Shown piece by piece: positions 1 through 7,130 of a stretch of DNA of 12,664 bases. The position numbers and the translations under genes were made by a program. The stretch's first letter is position 1. Every line of letters starts with the position of its first letter. A model generated the notes under the pieces. It was not told the origin of the DNA, ran no database searches, and was given only the letters and a program-made list of their open reading frames with translations. Source of the DNA: an uncultured Limnohabitans sp. (GTDB taxonomy: Bacteria > Pseudomonadota > Gammaproteobacteria > Burkholderiales > Burkholderiaceae_C); the NCBI RefSeq assembly GCF_937889215.1, contig NZ_CALBEX010000096.1:1-12664 (forward strand), read 5' to 3'.

Positions 1-1440
1 GGGCGGCTCGGCATTGCGCTCAGAGCCGCCGCCCACTGCCATCGCGGCATTGACCGCCATGATCACCGGCGTTGGCGCAGCGGTTTGCCACGCACCCAGC
101 AAAGCAGGTGTTTTGTCTCGCCCGGGCCGTGTGCCATGGCCTTGGCTCCAAACGGTTTGTGTCCATTCGCGCAATTGGCCGTCTTCGCCCAAACCCGCGT
201 CGATGCGCACCGCCATCGCAGGCGCCAAAGGCGCGTGGCCCAATTCGGCCGACCGGCTCCACTGCACGCGCACCGGCCGCCCGGGCACTTGCCGTGCCAA
301 CCAAGCGGCATCCCATGCCACATCGTCTGCGCCGTTGTGGCCATAGCAGCCTGCGCCTTCGACGTGGGTGACCTGCACTTGCGCGTTGGGCATGTCAAAC
401 GCCAGTGCCAAGTCGCGCCGCAGGTTGTAAATGCCTTGGGTGTGGCTCCAAACCTGAAGTTGGCCTGCGTCTGGCCAAAGCGCCAACGCGCAGCACAGCC
501 CAATGGAGGCGTGCTGCACAAAAGGCCGTTGAAATTCGGCGCTGACGCGCTTCAGCGCTTGGGCTGCAGGCAACGCGCCTGGGGTGTCCACGATGACCGT
601 GGTCTCCAGCGGCTGCGACTTCAACCAGCCCGGCACGTCATGCGGGTCGGGCACCTCGGCTTGTTGACGCCAAAAACGGCCTTGTGCAACGCCCTCTTGG
701 ATCTGGCGGTCAATCACGCCCAAAACATGTTCTGACGCGCTCAGCACGCCAAGCAAGAGGCCGTCGTGCACCACCGCCAGCACGCCTGCGCGCGACAACA
801 ACTGCGCGTGCAAATCCAGCAAATCGCGCTCAATCGCCACGGCACCGAGCGTGTCGGGGCGAAACACCCTGCCGTGGCACATGCCGGGCATGACGCGGTC
901 GTGGATGTATTCAAATTCACCAAACACTTTGGCCGCCACGTCGGGCCGGATGGGCGTGTGTGCGGGGTTCAAGGCGCACCGGTCATGTCGGGCATGCACG
1001 GCGTTCACATGGACCGGGTCAATAAGCGCATCCCACATGTGCTCAGACACCAGTTCTGCGTAGTGGGCGCTGGTGGCCCCTGCGGTGAAGACCCCGTTCT
1101 CGCAGCGCACCGCATCCACGGGCACACCGCAACGCTGTGCCATGGTGTGGCGGCAGGTTTCGCGCCAATGCGCCGCCGCACAGCGCAGTGCTGCACCCGA
1201 GTGCTGAACCGACAAGCTGCCCGAGGTCACGGCCTCATCCGGGCTGAACGTGGTGCTGGCGGGCACCATGTCTATTTGCTCGGGGTGCAGTCGCAATTCT
1301 TCGGCCACGATCAAGCGCAGCGCGTGCGAAATGCCTTGTCCCAAATCGACCTTGCCCGAAAAGGCCTGCACTTGCCCATCGGCTCGCAAAGCCAGCCATT
1401 GGCGCAGCAAGGGTTGGGCTTTGAGGGATACCGGGCTCAT
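1..1440 (-). CDS. Molybdopterin-binding large subunit, xanthine dehydrogenase family (partial, C-terminus off window)
   Basis: This is the large catalytic subunit of a molybdenum hydroxylase, the type that oxidises aldehydes or hydroxylates N-heterocycles (isoquinoline 1-oxidoreductase beta / nicotinate dehydrogenase B group). The frame is open from an ATG at 1440 to the window edge (480 codons). Visible family features are VDLGQG (about residues 31-36), TSGSLSVQHSGAALR (72-86), GRVFRPDTLGA near the middle, GAGCYGHNGADD (about 362-373) and RNAEPP at the edge (475-480). Related subunits have roughly 730 or more residues, so about a third is missing, including the part that normally carries the catalytic Glu. 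The N-terminus goes straight into the conserved domain with no twin-arginine signal. The ATG overlaps the stop of the [2Fe-2S] gene as ATGA, so the two subunits are probably translationally coupled. The family call is firm; the substrate is unknown. Confidence 0.9.
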   Translation of the reverse strand, partial: MSPVSLKAQPLLRQWLALRADGQVQAFSGKVDLGQGISHALRLIVAEELRLHPEQIDMVPASTTFSPDEAVTSGSLSVQHSGAALRCAAAHWRETCRHTMAQRCGVPVDAVRCENGVFTAGATSAHYAELVSEHMWDALIDPVHVNAVHARHDRCALNPAHTPIRPDVAAKVFGEFEYIHDRVMPGMCHGRVFRPDTLGAVAIERDLLDLHAQLLSRAGVLAVVHDGLLLGVLSASEHVLGVIDRQIQEGVAQGRFWRQQAEVPDPHDVPGWLKSQPLETTVIVDTPGALPAAQALKRVSAEFQRPFVQHASIGLCCALALWPDAGQLQVWSHTQGIYNLRRDLALAFDMPNAQVQVTHVEGAGCYGHNGADDVAWDAAWLARQVPGRPVRVQWSRSAELGHAPLAPAMAVRIDAGLGEDGQLREWTQTVWSQGHGTRPGRDKTPALLGAWQTAAPTPVIMAVNAAMAVGGGSERNAEPP

Positions 1441-1910
1441 GGCGTGGCCATCTGCGCCGCAGCTTTTTCAAGGGCATGCACTACCCTGTTGTGCGCGCCG
1501 CAACGGCACAGGTGCTTGTCCAGCACCTGCACAATTTCTGCCCGGGTGGGCTGGGGCTGGCGGTGCAGCAGCGCAGCTGCCGACATCAGGATGCCACTGG
1601 TACAAAAGCCGCACTGCATGGCTTGCGCTTCAATGAAGGCGGTTTGCAAGGCATGCGGTTTGGCGCGTGTGCCCAAGCCCTCTAAGGTGGTCACCGACTT
1701 GCCCGCAACGGACCACAGCGGCGTTTCACAAGACGCCACGGCTTGGCCATCCACGATCACGCGGCAAGCGCCGCATTCGCCCTGCGTACAGCCCATGCGG
1801 GTGGCCTTGAGCTGCAAGTGGTTGCGCAACACATCCAGCAAGCTTTGCTCGGGCGCGGCCTGCACCGACACGCCCTGCCCATTCAGATCGAATGCAAACG
1901 ACGCCGTCAT
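1437..1910 (-). CDS. (2Fe-2S)-binding small subunit of molybdenum hydroxylase
   Basis: This 157-residue electron-transfer subunit partners the molybdopterin subunit encoded immediately downstream. The N-terminal plant-type ferredoxin domain has cluster ligands Cys41, Cys46, Cys49 and Cys61 (GCTQGECGAC, then the Cys after VDGQAVAS). The C-terminal four-helix domain carries the second cluster ligands Cys100, Cys103, Cys135 and Cys137 (QCGFC and CRC). Length and ligand spacing are those of IorA, NicA and CoxS-type subunits. I chose the ATG at 1910 because homology starts there; the frame is open further upstream, but that part lies inside the preceding gene. The preceding stop codon is only 7 bp away and the Shine-Dalgarno is weak, so translation probably depends on coupling. 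No FAD (CoxM-type) subunit gene is visible, which points to the two-subunit kind of enzyme. Confidence 0.93.
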   Translation of the reverse strand: MTASFAFDLNGQGVSVQAAPEQSLLDVLRNHLQLKATRMGCTQGECGACRVIVDGQAVASCETPLWSVAGKSVTTLEGLGTRAKPHALQTAFIEAQAMQCGFCTSGILMSAAALLHRQPQPTRAEIVQVLDKHLCRCGAHNRVVHALEKAAAQMATP

Positions 1911-1917
1911 GTCCGCA

Positions 1918-2886
1918 TCAGTTGGGTTTGATGCCCGATGCCTTGACGATGTTGCCCCACTTGGCAATGTCGGCCAAGAGGTATTTCTCGAAGTCGGCCA
2001 CACCCATCGACAAAGGCACGGCACCTTGTTTGGCCCAAGTGGCTTTGACTTCGGGGTCGTTCACGATCTTGGTCATTTCGGCGTTGAGCTTGCTGACCAC
2101 ATCGGCCGGGGTGCCCTTGGGTGACATCAAACCCAACCAGATGGTGGCTTCGTATTTGGGCACGGTCTCGGCCACAGTGGGCAGTTCTTTCAAGTTGGCC
2201 GAACGGGCCAAGCCTGTGCCACCCAAAGCGCGCACTTTGCCATTGCGTGCAAATTCAGCCATGGTGGTTTCGGCATCGAACATCACATCGACTTGACCGC
2301 CCACGATGTCGGTGCGAGCACCCGAGCTGCCTTTGTAGGGGACGTGTGTCATGTCCACGCCAGCCATGTATTTGAAGAGTTCACCGGCCATGTGGTAAGG
2401 CGTGCCGTTGCCGGAAGAGGCGAAGTTCAGCTTGCCGGGTTGGGCTTTGGCCATGGCCACCAATTCACCGACGGACTTGACCGGCACCGAGGGGTGCACC
2501 ACCAACAGCAAGTTGGAGTAGTTGATCGGGGCGACGCCGACAAAATCTTTCATCAAGCCAAAAGGCTTGTTGGGGATCAAGGACTCGTTGACGGTTTGGG
2601 TGTTCGACATCAACAGCAAGGTGTAACCGTCGGCGGGCGACTTGGCCGCAAAGTCGGTGCCAATGATCGAACCAGCACCAGGCTTGTTGTCCACCACAAA
2701 CGACTGTTTGAACGAATCACCCAAACGCTGTGCAATGAAACGGGCATAGTTGTCAGCAGGCCCGCCTGCAGCAAAAGGCACCACGATTTTGACCGCGCGA
2801 TTGGGGTAGTTTTGGGCCTGCGCCAGGCCTGAGGTCATGGCCAAAGTCAGGGCGGCGAGCTTCAGGGTTTGAGGAAAGTTGATCAT
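1918..2886 (-). CDS. Bug-family periplasmic solute-binding protein (tripartite tricarboxylate transporter receptor type)
   Basis: This 322-residue protein is a TctC/Bug receptor, a family that binds carboxylates and related small molecules in the periplasm. A Sec signal peptide occupies residues 1-24 (basic start, hydrophobic core, AQA before Gln25). The family pattern follows: IVVPFAAGGPAD (about 34-45), NKPGAGSIIGTDFAAKS (about 67-83), ADGYTLL, and SSGNGTPYHMAGELF in the second lobe. I chose the ATG at 2886 because the signal peptide starts there and GGAG lies about 9 nt upstream; the longer open frame has neither. No TctA or TctB membrane component is in the window, as is usual for the expanded orphan Bug proteins of Burkholderiales. 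The gene sits 59 bp downstream of a second Bug gene and 7 bp upstream of the [2Fe-2S] gene, so it probably binds the operon's substrate. The ligand is not predictable here. Confidence 0.93.
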   Translation of the reverse strand: MINFPQTLKLAALTLAMTSGLAQAQNYPNRAVKIVVPFAAGGPADNYARFIAQRLGDSFKQSFVVDNKPGAGSIIGTDFAAKSPADGYTLLLMSNTQTVNESLIPNKPFGLMKDFVGVAPINYSNLLLVVHPSVPVKSVGELVAMAKAQPGKLNFASSGNGTPYHMAGELFKYMAGVDMTHVPYKGSSGARTDIVGGQVDVMFDAETTMAEFARNGKVRALGGTGLARSANLKELPTVAETVPKYEATIWLGLMSPKGTPADVVSKLNAEMTKIVNDPEVKATWAKQGAVPLSMGVADFEKYLLADIAKWGNIVKASGIKPN

Positions 2887-2945
2887 GGTTTGTCTCCGGT
2901 GGATTGAGGGGGTGAGCAGTGTGCAAGGCGTGGACCGCTGGCGGG

Positions 2946-3932
2946 TCAATCGACCTTGCCGATGCGGGTGACCAAGGCGCTCATTTCTTTGGCATCGGTC
3001 TGAACAAAGCGCTCAAACTCGGGCGCGTCTTGGTACATGAAAGACGTGCCTGCCGCGGTCAACGCGCCCACGGCGCGGGCATCTTGAGCGGCAAATTTGG
3101 CGGCTTGGCGCAATTGGTCAATCACCGCAGTTGGGGTGTCGGCGGGCACAAACAAACCCGCCCACTGTGAATACTGGATCGGCACCCCCAACTCTTTCAA
3201 GCTGGGCACGCTGGGCATGCTGGCCAAGCGGCCGTCACCCCAATGCGCCAGGGCACGCAAACGGCCCGATGCGATGTGCTGCCGCACGCTGGCAGGGCCA
3301 GTCGACAAGGCTTCGATTTGGCCTCCAAGCAAAGACAAGACGGCCGGGCCAGCACCGGTGTAGGGCACATGCAACATGAAGGTCGACGTGACGGCTTTCA
3401 GTTGCTCCATGGGCACATGCATGGTGCCGTAATTGCCAGACGAACCAAAGCTGATGCGACCGGGGTTGGCTTTCGCGTAGGCGATGAATTCAGCGTAAGT
3501 TTTCCAGGGGCTGTCGGCACGCACCACCAGCACCGTGGGGTCGGCCGTGAAGCGGGCCACCGGTTTGAGCTGGTGCATCTCGTACATGGGCGGGCGTTGC
3601 AAAATTTTGGCGGCTTCGGGCAGCACCACCAATGACGACAAGGCCATCAACAAGGTGTAGCCATCGCCTTTGGATTTGGCCACTTGCGCCATGCCAATGC
3701 CGCCACCTGCACCGCCCTTGTTTTCAACGACGATGCTTTGCTTGAGGTGACGCGACATGGCCTCGGCCACCGGACGCCCCACGGTGTCGGCCACGCCGCC
3801 CGGTGGGAAGGGCACCACCATCGTGACGGGCTTGGTCGGATAGGCCTGGGCCATGGCGGTGGGCGCGACACTGGTCAAGTTCAGGGCCAGGGCCAGGCTG
3901 AGAACGGCACTGATGCGTGCTCTTGGGTTCAT
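2946..3932 (-). CDS. Bug-family periplasmic solute-binding protein, second copy
   Basis: This 328-residue receptor is of the same family as the next gene in the operon but clearly diverged from it. The signal peptide runs to AMA (residues 26-28) before Gln29. Conserved parts include MVVPFPPGGVADTVGRPVAE (about 38-57), NKGGAGGGIGMAQVAKSK (71-88), DGYTLL (90-95) and GSSGNYGTMHVPME. The start at 3932 is supported by AAGGAG about 9 nt upstream; the upstream in-frame extension would place unrelated residues before the signal peptide. It lies 76 bp after the FAH-family gene, and that gap contains a perfect hairpin. Two receptors in one operon suggest two related ligands, or a duplication followed by specialisation. 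No membrane permease is encoded nearby. Confidence 0.93.
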   Translation of the reverse strand: MNPRARISAVLSLALALNLTSVAPTAMAQAYPTKPVTMVVPFPPGGVADTVGRPVAEAMSRHLKQSIVVENKGGAGGGIGMAQVAKSKGDGYTLLMALSSLVVLPEAAKILQRPPMYEMHQLKPVARFTADPTVLVVRADSPWKTYAEFIAYAKANPGRISFGSSGNYGTMHVPMEQLKAVTSTFMLHVPYTGAGPAVLSLLGGQIEALSTGPASVRQHIASGRLRALAHWGDGRLASMPSVPSLKELGVPIQYSQWAGLFVPADTPTAVIDQLRQAAKFAAQDARAVGALTAAGTSFMYQDAPEFERFVQTDAKEMSALVTRIGKVD

Positions 3933-3957
3933 GCGGAGTCTCCTTGTGGTGAGGGGC

Positions 3958-3975
3958 GCAGGGCCAAAGCCCTGC
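3958..3975 (-). promoter_or_regulatory. Intercistronic hairpin upstream of the second Bug gene
   Basis: A perfect 7-bp stem (GCAGGGC / GCCCTGC) encloses a 4-nt loop in the 76-bp gap between the FAH-family stop codon and the Bug start. No T-run follows it on the transcribed strand, so it is not a typical intrinsic terminator. It could be an RNA-processing or stability element that sets receptor expression apart from the enzyme. The structure is seen directly; the role is inferred. Confidence 0.5.
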
Positions 3976-4008
3976 TGGCGGGACGGGGAAGTAAATGAAA
4001 CGCGGGGC

Positions 4009-4881
4009 TTAAACGAAACGGTTTTCGATGTGGCCCACACCATCGATTTCAACGCGGATCACATCACCCTTGGCGATGTAGCGGGGCGGATTCAGGCCCA
4101 TGCCCACGCCGGCCGGTGTGCCGGTGGCGATGATGTCGCCAGGGTAGAGCGTGATGCCGCGTGAGATGGTTTCGATCAAGGTGGGGATGTCGAAAATCAT
4201 GTTCTCGGTCGGGCCGTCTTGGCGCAACTCACCATTGACCCAGCAGCGCACGCGGGTCTGCCGACCGTCGATTTCGTCGGCCGTCACGATCCATGGGCCC
4301 ATGGGGCAAAAGGTGTCAAACGACTTGCCCATGTCCCATTGCTGATGGCGCATCTGCACGTCGCGGGCGGTCACGTCGTTGACCACGGTGTAGCCAAACA
4401 CATGCTTCATGGCGTCGGCTTGGCTGATGTTTTTGCCGCCTTGGCCGATGATCACGGCCAGCTCGGCCTCGTAATCGATTTGGTCGGACACCTCTGCGCC
4501 CGGCAGCTGCACATCGTCGGTCGGGCCGACCACGCACTCGGGCACTTTGGTGAACACAATGGGCCAAGCCTTGGTGTCGGTGTTGCTGTCTTTGAAGACC
4601 GAAGCCTGCAGCTCTTTGGCATGCGCATGGTAGTTGCGGCCCACGCACCACACGTTGCGGCGCGGCACAGGCAGGGGCGATTCGAGCTTGACCTCGGACA
4701 CGGCCAGTGCTGCACCGCTGGCGGCGGGCAGCGACAGCCCGGCGACCAAGGCTTCAATGAGGGGCTGTGCGCCACGCTGGGCTTGCGCCTCACTCAATGC
4801 AAAGGGCGTGACTTGCAGGCCGTCGGCCGAGACCTGGCCAACTTGGCGTTTTCCGTTGTGAACAAATGTGGCGATGCGCAA
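4009..4881 (-). CDS. Fumarylacetoacetate hydrolase (FAH) family protein
   Basis: This 290-residue enzyme belongs to the FAH superfamily, whose members hydrolyse, decarboxylate or hydrate beta-diketo or 2-keto acids using Mg2+ or Mn2+. The N-terminal domain starts RIATFVHNGKRQVG. The core contains GRNYHAHAKE (81-90) and the metal-binding set YEAELAV (Glu138, Glu140) with VVNDVTARD (Asp169). SFDTFCPMGPW (187-197) and PGDIIATGTPAGVG (247-260) follow, close to the 2,4-diketo-3-deoxy acid hydrolase/ureidoglycolate-lyase-like branch. I chose the TTG at 4881: it follows AGGAG by 7 nt and matches the usual family N-terminus. An ATG at 4944 would add 21 unusual residues and would overlap the predicted leader. 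It is the first gene of the minus-strand operon. Paired with a molybdenum hydroxylase, it likely cleaves a ring-opened or keto-acid intermediate; the exact reaction is open. Confidence 0.92.
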   Translation of the reverse strand: MRIATFVHNGKRQVGQVSADGLQVTPFALSEAQAQRGAQPLIEALVAGLSLPAASGAALAVSEVKLESPLPVPRRNVWCVGRNYHAHAKELQASVFKDSNTDTKAWPIVFTKVPECVVGPTDDVQLPGAEVSDQIDYEAELAVIIGQGGKNISQADAMKHVFGYTVVNDVTARDVQMRHQQWDMGKSFDTFCPMGPWIVTADEIDGRQTRVRCWVNGELRQDGPTENMIFDIPTLIETISRGITLYPGDIIATGTPAGVGMGLNPPRYIAKGDVIRVEIDGVGHIENRFV

Positions 4882-4931
4882 AATTCTTCTCCTGAGGCGG
4901 GCGGCAAGCTGGCGCTTGCCAGTGAAAAATG

Positions 4932-4946
4932 GGTTGAAACACAACC
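4932..4946. promoter_or_regulatory. Candidate regulator operator (inverted repeat GGTTG-N5-CAACC)
   Basis: The arms GGTTG and CAACC are separated by AAACA. The site lies just downstream of the predicted start point of the minus-strand operon. A second AACCA half-site lies at 4953-4957, one helical turn (10 bp) from the AACCA at 4943-4947. Near the regulator's own promoter, TGGTT recurs at 5076-5080 and AACCA at 5095-5099. TGGT/ACCA half-sites are typical of FadR-like GntR operators. The repeats are seen directly; binding by the adjacent regulator is inferred. Confidence 0.45.
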
Positions 4947-4956
4947 AATTTAAACC

Positions 4957-4984
4957 ATCATACGGATTAAGAAAGGCCGGTCAA
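4957..4984 (-). promoter_or_regulatory. Sigma70-like promoter of the catabolic operon
   Basis: Read on the minus strand, TTGACC (4984-4979) is followed after 16 nt by TATGAT (4962-4957). Both boxes are close to consensus. The predicted start point is near 4950, giving a leader of about 70 nt before the TTG start of the FAH-family gene. The candidate operator overlaps the initially transcribed region, consistent with repression by the divergent GntR protein. Confidence 0.6.
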
Positions 4985-5046
4985 GACGCGTACAGGACAA
5001 TCAGCATGAGGGTTTTCACGGGTAAAGGCTGAACTTTTCAGTGGGT

Positions 5047-5074
5047 TTGAGGACGAGGCCAACATTGGTATGAT
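5047..5074 (+). promoter_or_regulatory. Sigma70-like promoter of the GntR regulator gene
   Basis: TTGAGG (5047-5052) is followed after 16 nt by TATGAT (5069-5074), with a TG dinucleotide one base before the -10 box (extended -10). The -10 hexamer and spacer length equal those of the divergent operon promoter. The predicted start point near 5081 lies downstream of the TTG at 5075, so if this promoter is used, the regulator is translated from the GTG at 5102. Confidence 0.5.
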
Positions 5075-5101
5075 TTGGTTTTTGACCCCCCGCCAACCAC
5101 C

Positions 5102-5788
5102 GTGGACACTTCCTACCTCTTTCGCGCCACCTTGCTTGACCAGTTGCACAGCGGCCAGTGGCAGGTCGGTGAACGACTGCCCACCGAGCGCGAGTTTGGC
5201 GAGCAGTACCACATCAGCCGCAGCACGGTGCGCAAGGTGTTGGCCGACATGAAGGCGCAAGGCCTGATCGCGCAAACCGTGGGCAGCGGCACGTACGTCA
5301 CCGACAAAGTGTTGGCGAGCCGAAGCACCAAAAAGGCAGCCCCATTGGCCACTTCGGAGGCCGCTTGGCACACCAGCCCCGCCGAACTCATGGACGCACG
5401 CATGGCCTTGGAGCCCGCCATCATCGAGATGGTGATTGGCAATGCGACCACCGCCGATTTTGACCAAATGGACAACTGCTGCACGCGTGCCGAAGCGGCC
5501 ACCAGCGTGGAAGAGTTCGAAGTGTGGGACGGCATGTTCCACGAAATCATTGCGCGTGCTGCGCACAACGGATTTGTGGCGCGGCTGTTCAAACTCATGA
5601 ACCAAGCCCGCGCCCAAGGCGAATGGGGCATGCTCAAAAAACGCAGCCTCACGCCCGAGCGTCGCTTGGCCTACCAGGCGGAACACCGCGCCCTGTTGAA
5701 CGCCATCAAGGCCAGAGACCCGGTTCAGGCCAAAGCGCTCGCCACCGAGCACTTGGTGCATGTGCGGCGCAATTTGCTCAATTACTGA
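5102..5788 (+). CDS. GntR-family transcriptional regulator, FCD (FadR-like) subfamily
   Basis: This 228-residue DNA-binding regulator most likely controls the divergent catabolic operon. The N-terminal winged helix (about residues 3-68) includes GERLPTEREFGEQYHISRST and VGSGTYV in the wing. The C-terminal FCD ligand domain (about 94-222) carries the usual metal or ligand residues: Asp143 and His147 (WDGMFH), His195 (AEH) and His217 (TEH). FCD proteins typically bind small carboxylates, which fits an operon with Bug receptors and an FAH enzyme. The start is uncertain. GTG at 5102 is preferred because the in-frame TTG at 5075 abuts the predicted -10 box and so lies upstream of the predicted start point, but neither codon has a good Shine-Dalgarno. 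From 5075 the protein would have 237 residues. The effector is not predictable. Confidence 0.92.
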   Translation: MDTSYLFRATLLDQLHSGQWQVGERLPTEREFGEQYHISRSTVRKVLADMKAQGLIAQTVGSGTYVTDKVLASRSTKKAAPLATSEAAWHTSPAELMDARMALEPAIIEMVIGNATTADFDQMDNCCTRAEAATSVEEFEVWDGMFHEIIARAAHNGFVARLFKLMNQARAQGEWGMLKKRSLTPERRLAYQAEHRALLNAIKARDPVQAKALATEHLVHVRRNLLNY

Positions 5789-5791
5789 ACG

Positions 5792-5806
5792 GCCCGTTTG
5801 GGCTTT
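5792..5806. terminator. Weak hairpin between convergent genes
   Basis: GCCC-GTTT-GGGC followed by TTT lies 3 bp after the regulator's stop codon, in the 58-bp gap before the convergent MetY-type gene. The stem is only 4 bp, so this is a marginal terminator for the plus-strand gene. Confidence 0.25.
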
Positions 5807-5846
5807 GGTCCGCCATCGGTGGGGCGCGTGCCCGTGAATGGGTGGC

Positions 5847-7130
5847 TCAGCGGCTGGCCTTGTCCAGCGCTTGGTCGATGTCCCACAGGATGTCGTCCAG
5901 ATTTTCCAGCCCCACCGAAATGCGCACCATGTCGGGCGGCACGCCCGCGGCCAGTTGCTGGGCGTCGTCGAGCTGGCGATGCGTGGTGCTGGCCGGGTGG
6001 CTGATCAGGGTGCGCGTGTCGCCGATGTTGACCAGGTGGCTCATGAACTGGGCCGATTCGATGAAGGTCACGCCCTGCGCCAAGCCGCCTTTCACCCCAA
6101 ACGCCAACAGGCCCGAGGCCCCGCGCATCTGGCACTGCATCAGGGCGTGTTGCGGATGGTCGGGCAGGCCGGGGTAATTGACCCAGGCCACACGCGGGTC
6201 GGCCTGCAAAAACTTGGCCACGCCTAAAGCGTTGTCGCAGTGCTTTTGCATGCGCAGCGGCAGTGTTTCAACGCCCTGCAAAATTTGCCAGGCGCTCATG
6301 GGGCTGAGTGCCGCGCCGAATACGCGCAGGCTTTCCATGCGGCAGCGCATGGTGAAGCCAAAGTCGCCAAAGGTCTCGTAAAACTTCACGCCGTGGTAGC
6401 CCTGCGAGGGCTCGGTCATGCCCGGGAACTTGCCGTTGTCCCAAGGGAATTTGCCGCCTTCGACCACCACGCCGCCCAAGGTGGTGCCGTGGCCCGCCAG
6501 GTATTTGGTCGCCGAATGCACCACGATGTCGGCCCCCAATGCGAGTGGGTTGCACAGCAGCGGGCTGGGCACGGTGTTGTCGATGATGAGGGGCACGCCG
6601 TGGGCATGGGCCACCTCGGCCACGGCGGCGATGTCCAGCACCACCATGCTCGGGTTGCCCAAGCTCTCGGCGTACACCGCCCGGGTGTTGGGGCGCATGG
6701 CTGCGGCAAAGGCCTCGGGTTTTGTGGCGTCTACAAAGCTGGTCTCGATGCCGAACTTGGCCAGGCTCACGGCCAGCAGCGTGACCGAGCCGCCGTACAA
6801 AGCCCCGGCAGCGACCACATGGTCGCCCGACTGCAAGATGGTCATGAGCGCCATGGTTTCGGCCGCCATGCCCGAGGCACTGGCCACCGCAGCACGCCCG
6901 CCTTCGAGCGCGGCCACACGCTCTTCGAGCACCGCCACCGTGGGGTTGCTCAGGCGCGAATACACATTGCCAAAGGTCTGCAGGTTGAACAGCGACGCTG
7001 CGTGCTCGGCGCTGTCGAACACAAAGCTGCTGGTTTGGTAAATGGGCAAGGCGCGTGCGCCGGTCGCCGCGTCGGGAATTTGCCCGGCGTGGATGGCCAG
7101 GGTCTCGGGGTGAAATTGGCGGTCGGTCAT
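5847..7130 (-). CDS. metY: O-acetylhomoserine aminocarboxypropyltransferase (O-acetylhomoserine sulfhydrylase)
   Basis: This is a 427-residue PLP enzyme of the Cys/Met metabolism family. It makes homocysteine directly from O-acetylhomoserine and sulfide in methionine synthesis, in the cytoplasm. The N-terminus (FHPETLAIHAGQ), YSRLSNPTVAVLEERVAALEGG (57-78), ASASGMAAE (83-91), the cofactor-binding DNT (184-186) and the Schiff-base lysine in SATKYLAGHG (Lys209) are all present. The roughly 430-residue length favours the MetY type over cystathionine gamma-synthase or beta-lyase (about 380-400). The ATG at 7130 is the standard family start, though its Shine-Dalgarno is poor. It lies 64 bp downstream of a CoA-binding-domain gene on the same strand and is convergent with the GntR gene. 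No homoserine acetyltransferase gene is in the window. A methionine gamma-lyase-like activity cannot be excluded but is less likely. Confidence 0.92.
   Translation of the reverse strand: MTDRQFHPETLAIHAGQIPDAATGARALPIYQTSSFVFDSAEHAASLFNLQTFGNVYSRLSNPTVAVLEERVAALEGGRAAVASASGMAAETMALMTILQSGDHVVAAGALYGGSVTLLAVSLAKFGIETSFVDATKPEAFAAAMRPNTRAVYAESLGNPSMVVLDIAAVAEVAHAHGVPLIIDNTVPSPLLCNPLALGADIVVHSATKYLAGHGTTLGGVVVEGGKFPWDNGKFPGMTEPSQGYHGVKFYETFGDFGFTMRCRMESLRVFGAALSPMSAWQILQGVETLPLRMQKHCDNALGVAKFLQADPRVAWVNYPGLPDHPQHALMQCQMRGASGLLAFGVKGGLAQGVTFIESAQFMSHLVNIGDTRTLISHPASTTHRQLDDAQQLAAGVPPDMVRISVGLENLDDILWDIDQALDKASR

Noticed and set aside
766..2124. 452-codon plus-strand open frame opposite the molybdoenzyme subunits
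   Set aside because: It lies antisense to two well-supported subunit genes and crosses three of their boundaries; the product shows no domain features.
4967..5761. 264-codon minus-strand open frame opposite the GntR gene
   Set aside because: The plus strand encodes a complete GntR/FCD protein with intact motifs; the antisense product has no such features.
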